From the NCBI GenBank assembly GCA_963721725.1, contig CAVRLX010000031.1, positions 1-29,759 on the forward strand: a stretch of 29,759 bases of DNA, read 5' to 3'. This DNA comes from RI-153 sp963721725. GTDB lineage: Bacteria > Chloroflexota > Anaerolineae > Caldilineales > Caldilineaceae. Shown piece by piece: positions 1-6,841 of this stretch (position 1 is its first letter; each line of letters opens with the position of its first letter). The notes beneath the pieces are model-generated. The model was not told the DNA's origin. It saw nothing but the letters and a program-made list of their open reading frames with translations, and ran no database searches. A program made the position numbers and the translations under genes.

Positions 1-38
1 AAGCACGATAGAGCAGATAGTGGCGGAAAGGTTACACC

Positions 39-254
39 ATGACACAACTACTTGAGCAAGCAATTGCGGAACTCACCCGTCTATCTGGTGAACAGGATGC
101 CATCGCAGCGCTCATTCTTGAAGAACTCGAAGATGATCGACGTTGGGAAGATGCGTTCCGAGCCTCGGAAGCGCCTCTTACGCGTGTAGCGGACAAAGTA
201 CGTGCCGATATCCGGGCAGGGCGTACACGGAAAATGGATTTCAACGACCTGTGA
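39..254 (+). CDS. Type II antitoxin, RelB-like small helical family
   Basis: This 71-aa acidic protein is probably the antitoxin of the RelE/HigB-like toxin that follows. It would neutralise the toxin by direct binding. The N-terminal half carries the run DAIAALILEELEDDRRW (about residues 20-36), and the C-terminal tail is short, charged and ends in DFNDL. This layout is common in small antitoxins of Chloroflexota and cyanobacteria that sit next to RelE/ParE-type toxins. The ATG at 39 is preceded by GGAAAGG at a normal distance. Its TGA stop (252-254) overlaps the GTG start of the toxin at 251, so the pair is translationally coupled. I recognise the family by resemblance and context, not by a catalytic motif. 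Confidence 0.72.
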   Translation: MTQLLEQAIAELTRLSGEQDAIAALILEELEDDRRWEDAFRASEAPLTRVADKVRADIRAGRTRKMDFNDL

Positions 255-519
255 ATTCCAGACTGAGCGAGGAATTCTTTGACTACTATCGGCGGTTGCC
301 TATCCATGTTCGCCAGCAAGCGCGCAAGAACTATCAGGTTTGGCGTGACAATCCGCGCCACCCAAGCTTGCATTTTAAGCGTATACACCCGACCGAACCG
401 ATTTTTTCTGTACGTATCGGTCTGGTTGGCGCGCCTTGGGATTGCTAGAAGAGGATACCGTCTACTGGTTCTGGATTGGCTCACATGCGGAATACGATAA
501 GTTTATTGCACAGTTCTAG
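251..519 (+). CDS. RelE/HigB-like toxin, frameshifted
   Basis: Toxins of this family are mRNA endonucleases or translation inhibitors. From the GTG at 251 the reading begins NSRLSEEFFDYYRRLP and runs through HPSLHFKRIHP and IFSVRIGL, then hits an early stop after PWDC. The expected C-terminus, RALGLLEEDTVYWFWIGSH followed by AEYDKFIAQF and a stop at 517-519, lies in another frame immediately afterwards. Restoring one base near 424-427 (probably a G, giving CTG GGT TGG) recreates an 89-aa protein of normal family length. As written the toxin loses its conserved WFWIGSH end and should be inactive. Either the gene is broken or this is one of the sequencing indels seen across the window. Confidence 0.72.
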
Positions 520-554
520 ACGCATGGTCTGACAAGATAACAAGAGTTGGCTTG

Positions 555-610
555 GCATCAGGGATGCTCCTCAACTCGAGCCGTGGGTGCTCGGCTTTTC
601 TGTTATAATG
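555..610 (+). repeat. Terminator-promoter repeat, copy 1
   Basis: This 56-bp element recurs at 1358-1414, with its last 34 bases (577-610) identical. It contains the hairpin CGAGC-CGTGGGT-GCTCG followed by GCTTTTCT, an intrinsic terminator suited to end the upstream toxin-antitoxin unit. Immediately after lies TGTTATAATG, a perfect extended -10 (TGN-TATAAT, 601-609). No good -35 is present, as is usual for extended -10 promoters. This promoter probably drives the vapB-like gene at 666. Confidence 0.72.
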
Positions 611-665
611 GCGGCAGCGTTGTTATCAACACCAAAGTGTACGGATGGGAGGGGAAAAAGGCCAA

Positions 666-896
666 ATGAGCATCACACTCACACCAGAGCTAGAACAGGC
701 GGTGGCGAAAGAAGCGAAACGCCGAGGGACGACGCCTGAGTCTCTGATTCTCGACACACTCCATGCCTTCTTTGTGTCAACTCAAGCCTCTCTGGAGGCG
801 CAAGATGAATGGGAAGGCAGACTTTTAGAAGCCGGTACAGATTGCGGCGTCTCCCTCAGCCATGAGGATGTAAGCAGTGAGGGACTGTACGAGTAA
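666..896 (+). CDS. vapB: VapB-type antitoxin
   Basis: A 76-aa partner of the PIN toxin that follows. The N-terminus MSITLTPELEQAVAKEAKRR with GTTPESLILDTL resembles a ribbon-helix-helix DNA-binding fold, and the C-terminal part is acidic and likely wraps the toxin. I chose the ATG at 666 over one at 645 because GGGAGGGG (646-653) then sits at ribosome-site distance, and the protein starts directly with the beta-strand of the fold. The TAA stop (894-896) overlaps the toxin ATG at 896 by one base, implying coupled translation. Autoregulation through the upstream extended -10 promoter is likely by family analogy; I see no clear operator. Confidence 0.78.
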   Translation: MSITLTPELEQAVAKEAKRRGTTPESLILDTLHAFFVSTQASLEAQDEWEGRLLEAGTDCGVSLSHEDVSSEGLYE

Positions 897-1345
897 TGGC
901 CTATTTGGTTGATACCAGCATTTTGGGGCGTCTGGCTAACACGGGGGATGCCCATTATGCTATCGCTGCGCAGGCAGTGCTCAGGGTGCATCGTCAAGGT
1001 GAGCAACTGCATACAACGCCTCAGAATCTGATCGAGTTTCGCAACGTAGCGACTCGGCCCACCGCTGTCAATGGGTTAGGATTGACCCCGGCTGCGGCGG
1101 AAGCAAAAGCGAACGTATTTGAGGCTACATTTGTCGTTCTGCCAGAAACACCAGAGATCTATGCTGCCTGGAAAGATCTGGCACAGGCATCTGTTGTGAT
1201 GGGAAAACAGGTTCATGATGCGCGCCTCGTTGCCATTTGCCATGTCTATGCAGTCACTCATATCCTCACATTTAATGTGCAACACTTTGCACGGTTCGCC
1301 AGTTTTGGGCCTGGCATTATGGTCGTAGATCCAACGACGGTGTAG
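896..1345 (+). CDS. vapC: VapC-family PIN-domain ribonuclease toxin
   Basis: A 149-aa PIN-domain protein, a magnesium-dependent endoribonuclease that in characterised VapC proteins cuts tRNA or rRNA. The acidic active-site residues are visible: D6 in YLVDTSIL, E47 in NLIEF, and D108 in VHDARLVA. The fourth position is N127 in LTFNVQHF, where many PIN proteins also carry Asn before a later Asp. The length is normal for the family and the frame is intact. The start overlaps the antitoxin stop by one base. A terminator hairpin (1381-1403) follows the stop after about 35 bases, so vapBC is a self-contained transcription unit. Confidence 0.88.
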   Translation: MAYLVDTSILGRLANTGDAHYAIAAQAVLRVHRQGEQLHTTPQNLIEFRNVATRPTAVNGLGLTPAAAEAKANVFEATFVVLPETPEIYAAWKDLAQASVVMGKQVHDARLVAICHVYAVTHILTFNVQHFARFASFGPGIMVVDPTTV

Positions 1346-1357
1346 GATACTCCGTTT

Positions 1358-1414
1358 GCATCAGTGACGTTCCTCAAAGCCGAGCCGTGGGTGCTCGGCT
1401 TTTCTGTTATAATG
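1358..1414 (+). repeat. Terminator-promoter repeat, copy 2
   Basis: The second copy of the element at 555-610: 57 bp, differing by a few substitutions and one indel in its first 22 bases and identical from 1381 to 1414. It again has the GAGC/GCTC hairpin with a TTTTCT tail and the extended -10 TGTTATAAT (1405-1413). The hairpin should terminate vapBC. The promoter would now fire into the epimerase remnant starting at 1519. Confidence 0.72.
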
Positions 1415-1518
1415 CGCCGCACGAGCTATCTATCCACCAAGACGCGCATCCAAAGAGCAATTCATGTTTTCGATGAATGCGCGGGTACTTCTGCTCCTCA
1501 CTTAATTTGGAAAAAAAG

Positions 1519-1614
1519 ATGAAATCCCAATCCCAATTTACCCTCAGCGCTTTTGGCGATGAGATTGATTCTGACCTGTCCACTCAGGTCGAAGTTTTGA
1601 TGGCTGGCAGGTAG
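1519..1614 (+). pseudogene. 5' fragment of a sugar-phosphate isomerase/epimerase
   Basis: From the ATG at 1519 the reading MKSQSQFTLSAFGDEIDSDL then STQVEVL matches the start of TIM-barrel sugar-phosphate isomerase/epimerase proteins (xylose isomerase-like, AP endonuclease 2 family). These typically begin with an LSAFGDEI block followed by a TQ..VL helix. After VL the similarity ends; four unrelated residues precede a TAG at 1612-1614. The rest of the roughly 270-residue barrel is absent in every frame. I place the break near 1600-1605. This is a real remnant, not a functional gene. Its neighbours, an enolase-superfamily enzyme and several dehydrogenases, are the kind of genes such isomerases accompany. 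Confidence 0.6.
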
Positions 1615-1724
1615 CGACACGGCTTCCCCATAGCGTGACGGCAGCCCCCGTTGCCCATGAACGTGCCACGCGCAGGCATAGCGATCCGGTCTCCAACAGG
1701 GGTGAGGCGATTTTGCAGGGGCAT
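1584..1724 (-). pseudogene. 5' fragment of a conserved MPLQNR-type protein
   Basis: Read on the minus strand from the ATG at 1724-1722, the product begins MPLQNRLTPVGDRIAMPARG then TFMGN. This resembles a conserved bacterial family of about 150 aa that starts P..NRVTPFG...A.PARG...MGNRG; its function is not known to me. The Arg after MGN is missing here. The reading ends at a TGA (1586-1584) after 46 codons, so two thirds of the family length is gone. Its ATG overlaps the TGA of the enolase-superfamily gene upstream (TGATG), so it once followed that gene in an operon. It runs head-on into the epimerase fragment, and both are cut at about the same point. Confidence 0.5.
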
Positions 1725-2827
1725 CACAACACGGCCACCGTCGCCTTCTCAATGAAATCCCAATCCAACTCAATCCCTAGCCCCGGCCCGTGGGGAACGT
1801 GGGCATATCCCTGCGCGTCGATGTGAATATCCTCGACCAGCCCAAAGTTGTAGATCTCCGTGGGCAGCAATAGCTCGAAAAATTCGCAGTTTTTCATGGC
1901 ACAGGCGCAGTGCAGGTTGACCAGTTCCAGCGGGTGATAGATGGCGGTGTGCAGTTCGCACTGCACGCCAAAGGACTCGGCCAGATGTGCCGTCTTCATC
2001 ACTGCTGTGACGCCACCCTTCCACGAAACGTCGCTGCGTACAATGTCCACAATGCGTTCCTGAATACAATGGGCCGTGGCATAGTGGCTGCCGGCGATAA
2101 CCTCGGTGCCGCAGATGGGGATATCCAGCTTGTCGGTGAGCTTCTTCAAGCCGTATAGATCCACATCATAGAGCGGCTCTTCCAGCCAATAATAGTTGAG
2201 CTTCTCCAATTCGCGGCCCATGCGGAAAGCCTGCTCGTGGTTATACGCCGCCACGGGATCGGCCATGAGCCGGAAGTCGTCGCCTACGGCTTCGCGGCAG
2301 GCACGATAGGCCGCCAGATCAAAAGCATAGTCACCAGGGGGATGCAGTTTGTAGCCGTGCAGTCCGCGGTTTTTACAGGCCAGCGCCTCCTCGGCGTAAT
2401 CATCGGGCGTGGGGTGCAGCAGCGAACTGGCATAGGTGGGCACTTTGTCCCGATAGCCGCCCAGCAGTTGAAAGAGGGGCAACCCTGCCTTTTTCGCCAC
2501 AATGTCCCACATGGCAATGTCAAAGGGGCCATAGGTGTATATGGGTGAGTGCGACCACCAGCGGTCCTGCACACGGCTTTCGTGCCAGATCGCCTCGCGG
2601 TAGAGCGGATTCTTGCCCAGTAGCCAGGGCTTCATGGTCGTGGCCGCGATCTGTCCGGCCATCTGTGCGCCGCGCCCGGCGAAGCCGAACGAATGGCCCT
2701 CGATCCCCTCGTCGGTGATCATGCGGATGACCAGAAACTCAAGGTTAGATTTTTGCCCTTTGAGTTGTTCCTGACCCATGCCCGATGTGTGTTGGCAGAC
2801 ATGGATCTGGATGTCGGTGATCTTCAT
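1724..2827 (-). CDS. Enolase-superfamily (mandelate racemase/muconate lactonizing) enzyme
   Basis: A 367-aa protein with the full mandelate racemase-type plan: an alpha+beta capping domain (about 1-125) and a TIM barrel (about 130-340). Enzymes of this group abstract the proton alpha to a carboxylate, and most dehydrate or racemise sugar acids. Visible catalytic residues are K160 and H162 (GYKLHPPG), metal ligands D190 (LMADP), E216 (WLEEPL) and E242 (GTEVI), and the general acid/base H293 (CELHTA). The substrate cannot be read from sequence. The ATG at 2827 is preferred over the TTG one codon earlier because AAAGG then sits 6-7 bases upstream. The frame is intact. The stop overlaps the start of the truncated gene at 1724. 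Confidence 0.9.
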   Translation of the reverse strand: MKITDIQIHVCQHTSGMGQEQLKGQKSNLEFLVIRMITDEGIEGHSFGFAGRGAQMAGQIAATTMKPWLLGKNPLYREAIWHESRVQDRWWSHSPIYTYGPFDIAMWDIVAKKAGLPLFQLLGGYRDKVPTYASSLLHPTPDDYAEEALACKNRGLHGYKLHPPGDYAFDLAAYRACREAVGDDFRLMADPVAAYNHEQAFRMGRELEKLNYYWLEEPLYDVDLYGLKKLTDKLDIPICGTEVIAGSHYATAHCIQERIVDIVRSDVSWKGGVTAVMKTAHLAESFGVQCELHTAIYHPLELVNLHCACAMKNCEFFELLLPTEIYNFGLVEDIHIDAQGYAHVPHGPGLGIELDWDFIEKATVAVL

Positions 2828-2989
2828 CAAGTGCCTTTCTCGATTAGAGTGGATTCGATTTTAGACGAACTTGCTACGATCCTGTGTGTGGAACCCCGTG
2901 ATCGCCTCGTGCTGAGCTATACACCGCTCTCCAAATTGAGGGGAAGTTTCCAGCATTGCACCAGAATTTCCATGTATAGTCGACCTGCC

Positions 2990-3019
2990 TTGACAAATTC
3001 TAGACGTAGTTTGGATAAA
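2990..3019 (+). promoter_or_regulatory. Sigma-70-like promoter for the NmrA-like gene
   Basis: A perfect -35 TTGACA (2990-2995) is followed by GGATAA (3013-3018) at 17 bases, or GATAAA (3014-3019) at 18. It points at the gene starting at 3104, leaving a leader of about 75 nt. Confidence 0.5.
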
Positions 3020-3103
3020 TGGGTCTATATCTAGTGCGTAGCCTTGGCGTATTGTAACTTTACTCTTTTATGGGGCCGTTGCAGGCTTCATTACTCATGA
3101 CTT

Positions 3104-4022
3104 ATGGAGAACGCTGTGATTGTATTAGCCGGAGCTACAGGAGATCTGGGCGGGCGTGTCGCCCGTGCGCTTATGGATCGAGGGGCGACCGTGCGGGCTC
3201 TTGTTCGCCCTAGCAGCCCCGCCGACAAGGTGGCGGCATTGCGCCAACAAAAGATAGAGATTGCCGAAGTTGATTTCGGCAATGTAGAGGACGTGGCGAA
3301 AGCGTATGCTGGGGCGGATTGTGTCGTCTCCACCCTGTCTGGCCTGCGCGATGTAATTGTGGACACACAGACTGTGTTGCTCCGTGCCGCTGTGCAGGCA
3401 GGGGTGCCGCGCTTCATTCCGTCCGACTATTCAATTGATTTCACCAAATTGCCCATTGGATCCAACCGTAACCTGGACTGGCGGCGCCAGTTTCACCAAC
3501 GGCTTGATCAGGCTCCGATTGCCGCAACTTCGATTTTCAACGGTATGTTCACCGAACTGCTTACCGGCCAGGCCCCCTTTATCCTCTTCAAGTTCAAGAC
3601 GCGTGCTCTACTGGGGAAACGCCGACCAACCTATGGACTTTTCCACCATCGACAACACGGCTGAATTTACAGCCGCTGCCGCACTCGATGCCACCACGCC
3701 TCGATTTTTGCACATTGCCGGGGATACCTGTAGCGCACGCGGACTGGCGGAGGTTGCCCGCGACGTGACCGGCGACAAATTTGGTCTGTTGCGCGGTGGC
3801 AGCCTCGGCACACTGGCTATGCTGATCAAGACTATGCAGTTTTTCATCTCTGGCAAAGATGATGTTTATCCACCTTGGCAGGGGATGCAATACATGCACA
3901 ACATGTACAGTGGAGTTGCCAGAGTCTCCACTTTCGACAACAACCGTTATCCAGACATTCACTGGACCACAGTCAAGGATGTGCTGACTGCCCATCAATC
4001 TCAGAATGGAACTCACGGCTGA
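3104..4022 (+). CDS. NmrA-like NAD(P)-binding reductase, frameshifted
   Basis: An atypical short-chain dehydrogenase of the NmrA/isoflavone-reductase group. The N-terminal Rossmann motif AGATGDLGGRVARAL is at about residues 8-22, followed by ALVRPSS, which fits NADP preference. Downstream come VVSTLSG and the helix RAAVQAGVPRFIPSDY. The first frame runs to 3664 but diverges after LFKFKTR. The family-like continuation VLYWGNADQPMDFSTIDNTA is in the next frame and runs to the stop at 4020-4022. A single extra base (or two missing) near 3601-3604 explains this, giving about 305 aa, a normal length. ATG at 3104 has no strong ribosome site. The gene faces the hydroxyacid dehydrogenase, with 37 bases between the two stops. 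Confidence 0.8.
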
Positions 4023-4059
4023 TTTCGCACAGTCTCGTCAGATGTGTTGTGGTAACCTC

Positions 4060-5003
4060 TCACACCACCCGACTTAACATTTCCTCGCCTTTTAGACCTG
4101 CCAACAAATTATCCACCGTGCGCTGGGCCATGCCGCGGCGAGTTTGGCGCGTGGCGCTACCCAGGTGCGGGGCGATGATTACGTTGTCCAGCACCAGCAG
4201 CGGATGATCACGCGGCAGCGGCTCCGGCTCGGTAACGTCCAGCGCGGCCCCGGCGATTTGGCGATTTTGCAGCGCCTCCAACAGCGCATCGTGATCCACC
4301 ACACCGCCGCGGGCTAGGTTGATTAGATAAGCGGTAGGCTTCATCATCTCCAACTCAGCACGCCCGATCATCTTGCGTGTCTGAGCTGTCAGCGGCATGT
4401 TAAGCGTGACAAAGTCGGCCTGTTGCAGCAGATCGGGCAGTGTGGCATAGCGGACGCCTAATTCGGCCTCGGCCTGGGCATCGCGGTTGCGGTTGTGATA
4501 GAGCACGGTCATGTCGAAGCCGCTGGCAGCGGCGCGCCACCTGTTTGCCGATCGCGCCCATGCCGATGATGCCCAAGGTGGAGCCATAGACTTCGTGGCC
4601 GTGGAGCAGATCGGGGTCATAATGCACAAACTCTGGGCTGCGCGCGTAGTGATCGCCCACCACCACGTTACGTGCAATCGCCATAAGCAGGGCGAAGGTC
4701 ATGTCGGCAGTGGCGTTATTCACAAAGCCGGGCGTGTTGCCCACAGGGATGCCGCGCGCTTTGGCATCGTCCAGATTCACATGATCCACGCCCACGCCGA
4801 AGTTGCTGATCACGCGCAGGTTGGGCATGAGATCCATCTCTGCGCCGCCAATCGTGGGATGGCCGTAGGTCAGAAAGGCGTCGGCGCGCGTCAACAGCGG
4901 GGGCGGTCTGTGCGCCCTGCCAGACTACAACTTCGCAGGCATCACCGATCATCTCCATCATCTGATCGGGCAGTTGGGTATCGGTCAAAACAAGCGGGGC
5001 CAA
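4060..5003 (-). CDS. D-isomer-specific 2-hydroxyacid dehydrogenase, two frameshifts
   Basis: An NAD-dependent 2-hydroxyacid dehydrogenase, interconverting 2-oxoacids and D-2-hydroxyacids; a glyoxylate/hydroxypyruvate- or gluconate-type substrate is plausible. Pieces in three frames join into one 313-aa protein: APLVLTDTQLPDQ, then TRADAFLTYGHPTIGG with the Rossmann motif GIIGMGAIGKQVARR, then LINLARGGVVDHDAL. Catalytic residues are present: R (about 231, NLARGG), E (about 258, DVTEPEP) and H (about 279, APHLGSA). The first shift is an extra base in the G run at 4899-4903 (C run on the coding strand); the second is near 4529-4538. The start is a TTG at 5003 with AAAGGAG (5017-5011) seven bases upstream, better than any in-frame ATG. 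Confidence 0.82.
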
Positions 5004-5342
5004 TGGGTTGCTCCTTTGGAGTGAAATGGGAAATGTTGATCCGCAGATTTCGCAGAATTCCAGAAATTTTGAAGAGTGGCGATATTCTTCAAGCCGCTCG
5101 ATTGAATCACTACAACGAATACCACACCGACAGTAGATGTGCAAACAACTCAAAAATAAGCCATAAATTCCCATCTCTCTTCGACGGAACAGACCGATGC
5201 CCATTGGATCCCCTGCTTCATTCTCTTCTGCTGGATTCTCCAAATCGCCGCATTGACCGCTGGGCGAAACCCATCTATGATCTGTAAACGGTAGACTTCA
5301 TCTTTGATTGAAATACAGCGTTATCATCCCCGGAGGTAAATC
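5004..5342. other. Intergenic region between divergent genes
   Basis: 339 bases without a supportable gene. It holds the ribosome site of the hydroxyacid dehydrogenase on the left, a dispersed-repeat-like stretch (CGCAGATTTCGCAGAATTC and following, 5042-5068) and the patatin promoter and ribosome site on the right. A cysteine-containing minus-strand reading exists here, but it merges into the dehydrogenase frame and shows no recognisable domain. Confidence 0.5.
5253..5281 (+). promoter_or_regulatory. Sigma-70-like promoter for the patatin gene
   Basis: TTGACC (5253-5258), a 17-base spacer, then TATGAT (5276-5281). The patatin ATG is about 60 bases downstream and has GGAGG (5332-5336) as ribosome site. 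Confidence 0.6.
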
Positions 5343-6554
5343 ATGGCAATTCTCGATCTGGTTTTTGAAGGCGGCGGGGCCAAGGGCATGGTCTTTGTGG
5401 GAGCAATGCAGTCTCTGCTGGAAAAAGGCGGCCACACCCCCGGTCGGCTTCTGGGCACGTCGGCCGGCGCGATTACGGCGGTGCTGCTGGCAGCGGGCTA
5501 CAGCGTCCCCGAAATGTTGGCGGCCTTGGAAGAGCGCGCAAACGGCCAGCCGGTCTTTCAGACATTTTTGGGCAAACCCGAACCCTTTAGTAAAGAAGCG
5601 GTACGCAATAGTTCCATTCGGCAGTTTTTGAAGGACGTTAACCTGAAGTTTGTGCCCGATTTCTTGGAAGAGAAGTTGGATGATGAGGTGGCCCAAAAGC
5701 TGGCCGAGCATCCCAAATATCAAAACTTGTACTCATTCGTCGAGCGCGGCGGCTGGTTCAGCGCCGATGCTTTTGTGGGATGGATGGGGCGCAAGTTGGG
5801 CGAAGGACAGGTTGGGGGCAAACCGCGCAACTTTGGCGGCATGACGCTGTCGCAGTTTCACAAAGCCACGGGGTCCGAGGTCAGCCTCGTCACCGCCGAC
5901 ACCAGCGCCAACCGTATGCTGATCCTTAACCACAACACCGCCCCCGATTGCCCGGTGGTGTGGGCGGTGCGTATGTCCATGAATATTCCGCTGCTCTGGC
6001 AAGAGGTGATCTGGCAGGAAGAGTGGGGCAGCTATCTGGGCAAGGAGATACACGGCCATGTGATTGTTGACGGCGGCATTCTCTCCAATTTCCCGATTTC
6101 ACTCTTTTTGGCCCCCGACGCCAGCGTGGAAAAGATCATGGGCGAGGCGAAAAGCGATTATGTTTTGGGACTGTTGATTGATGACAGTATCAAGGTCATC
6201 GTCCCCGCCGAACGTGGCTTAATCGAGTATGGCGGGCAGATCGGCGATCTGATGACTGTGCAACGGCTGCGGCGGCTGGTCAACACCATGATGTCTGCCC
6301 GCGACAACGCCGCCATTGAGCTTTTCCGCGAGCATGTGGTTTTTCTGCCGGCCGGGGGCTATGGAACCACCGAGTTCGACATGAGCGAAACCCGTCGCAA
6401 AGCGTTGGTGGAGGCTGGCCGTGTTGCGATGGAAAAATATCTTACGTCCAACCCCAACCGTTTTGTCCGCTCCCGCGATCTGGAGGCTGCCCCCGTACCA
6501 GACAAAACCCAGGTTGCCAACAGCTTGGCCCACGACATCCTCAGCCAGCCGTAG
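5343..6554 (+). CDS. Patatin-like phospholipase
   Basis: A 403-aa lipid acyl hydrolase of the patatin family, acting on phospholipid or other acyl esters through a Ser-Asp dyad. The oxyanion loop FEGGGAKGMVFVGA (about 8-21), the nucleophile elbow GTSAG with S40, and the dyad aspartate D243 in VIVDGGILSNFP are all in place. There is no signal peptide or membrane segment, so it is probably cytosolic. An unusual long linker of about 100 residues between the nucleophile and the middle of the fold (about 65-165) is rich in charged residues and may form a lid. ATG at 5343 follows CCGGAGGTAAATC, a strong ribosome site. It is a single-gene unit, with a large hairpin ten bases after the stop. Confidence 0.9.
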   Translation: MAILDLVFEGGGAKGMVFVGAMQSLLEKGGHTPGRLLGTSAGAITAVLLAAGYSVPEMLAALEERANGQPVFQTFLGKPEPFSKEAVRNSSIRQFLKDVNLKFVPDFLEEKLDDEVAQKLAEHPKYQNLYSFVERGGWFSADAFVGWMGRKLGEGQVGGKPRNFGGMTLSQFHKATGSEVSLVTADTSANRMLILNHNTAPDCPVVWAVRMSMNIPLLWQEVIWQEEWGSYLGKEIHGHVIVDGGILSNFPISLFLAPDASVEKIMGEAKSDYVLGLLIDDSIKVIVPAERGLIEYGGQIGDLMTVQRLRRLVNTMMSARDNAAIELFREHVVFLPAGGYGTTEFDMSETRRKALVEAGRVAMEKYLTSNPNRFVRSRDLEAAPVPDKTQVANSLAHDILSQP

Positions 6555-6563
6555 AGCCGAAAC

Positions 6564-6605
6564 GCTGAGGGTCGCTTCGCTGGCTACGGCGAAGCAACCC
6601 TCAGC
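6564..6605. terminator. Long hairpin after the patatin gene
   Basis: GCTGAGGGT-C-GCTTCGC pairs with GCGAAGC-A-ACCCTCAGC around an 8-base loop, giving 16 of 17 pairs. It starts ten bases past the patatin stop. There is no U-tract, so it is either a processing/stability hairpin or a REP-like element acting as a weak terminator. Confidence 0.55.
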
Positions 6606-6648
6606 GCTTAATCCACGAAATACACGAAGGAAACAAGGTAAAGATACA

Positions 6649-6685
6649 GGTCTAGGGTGCGTCGCACCTGTATCGTTACGGAATA
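6649..6685. repeat. Short copy of a dispersed palindromic element
   Basis: Centred on GGTGCGTCGCACC, an odd-length palindrome, and flanked by TCTAG on the left and TGTATCGTTACGGAATA on the right. Its reverse complement combines the left-arm outer part and right-arm outer part of the larger inverted element at 20534-20630, so it looks like a collapsed or solo copy. The surrounding intergenic region (6606-6841) also has CACGAA-type low-complexity motifs and no gene. Confidence 0.5.
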
Positions 6686-6841
6686 AGAAGAAAGATCTGA
6701 GTTTAGTGTAGGAGATGATAGAAAATCCAATTCACCGCAAAGGGGCAAAGATACTTTGCCCCTGCTTGCGATGAATTTCTACCTTTCCGCTGACCCGTAC
6801 AATTTCGTGTAGATTTGTGTGGCTTCGTGGCTCGCTTTTTT

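Noticed and set aside
4716..5243. Cys-containing minus-strand reading upstream of the hydroxyacid dehydrogenase
   Set aside because: Only its middle part (APLVLTDTQLPDQ onward) is real and belongs to the dehydrogenase before its first frameshift. The upstream residues have no family resemblance, and a better start with AAAGGAG lies inside.
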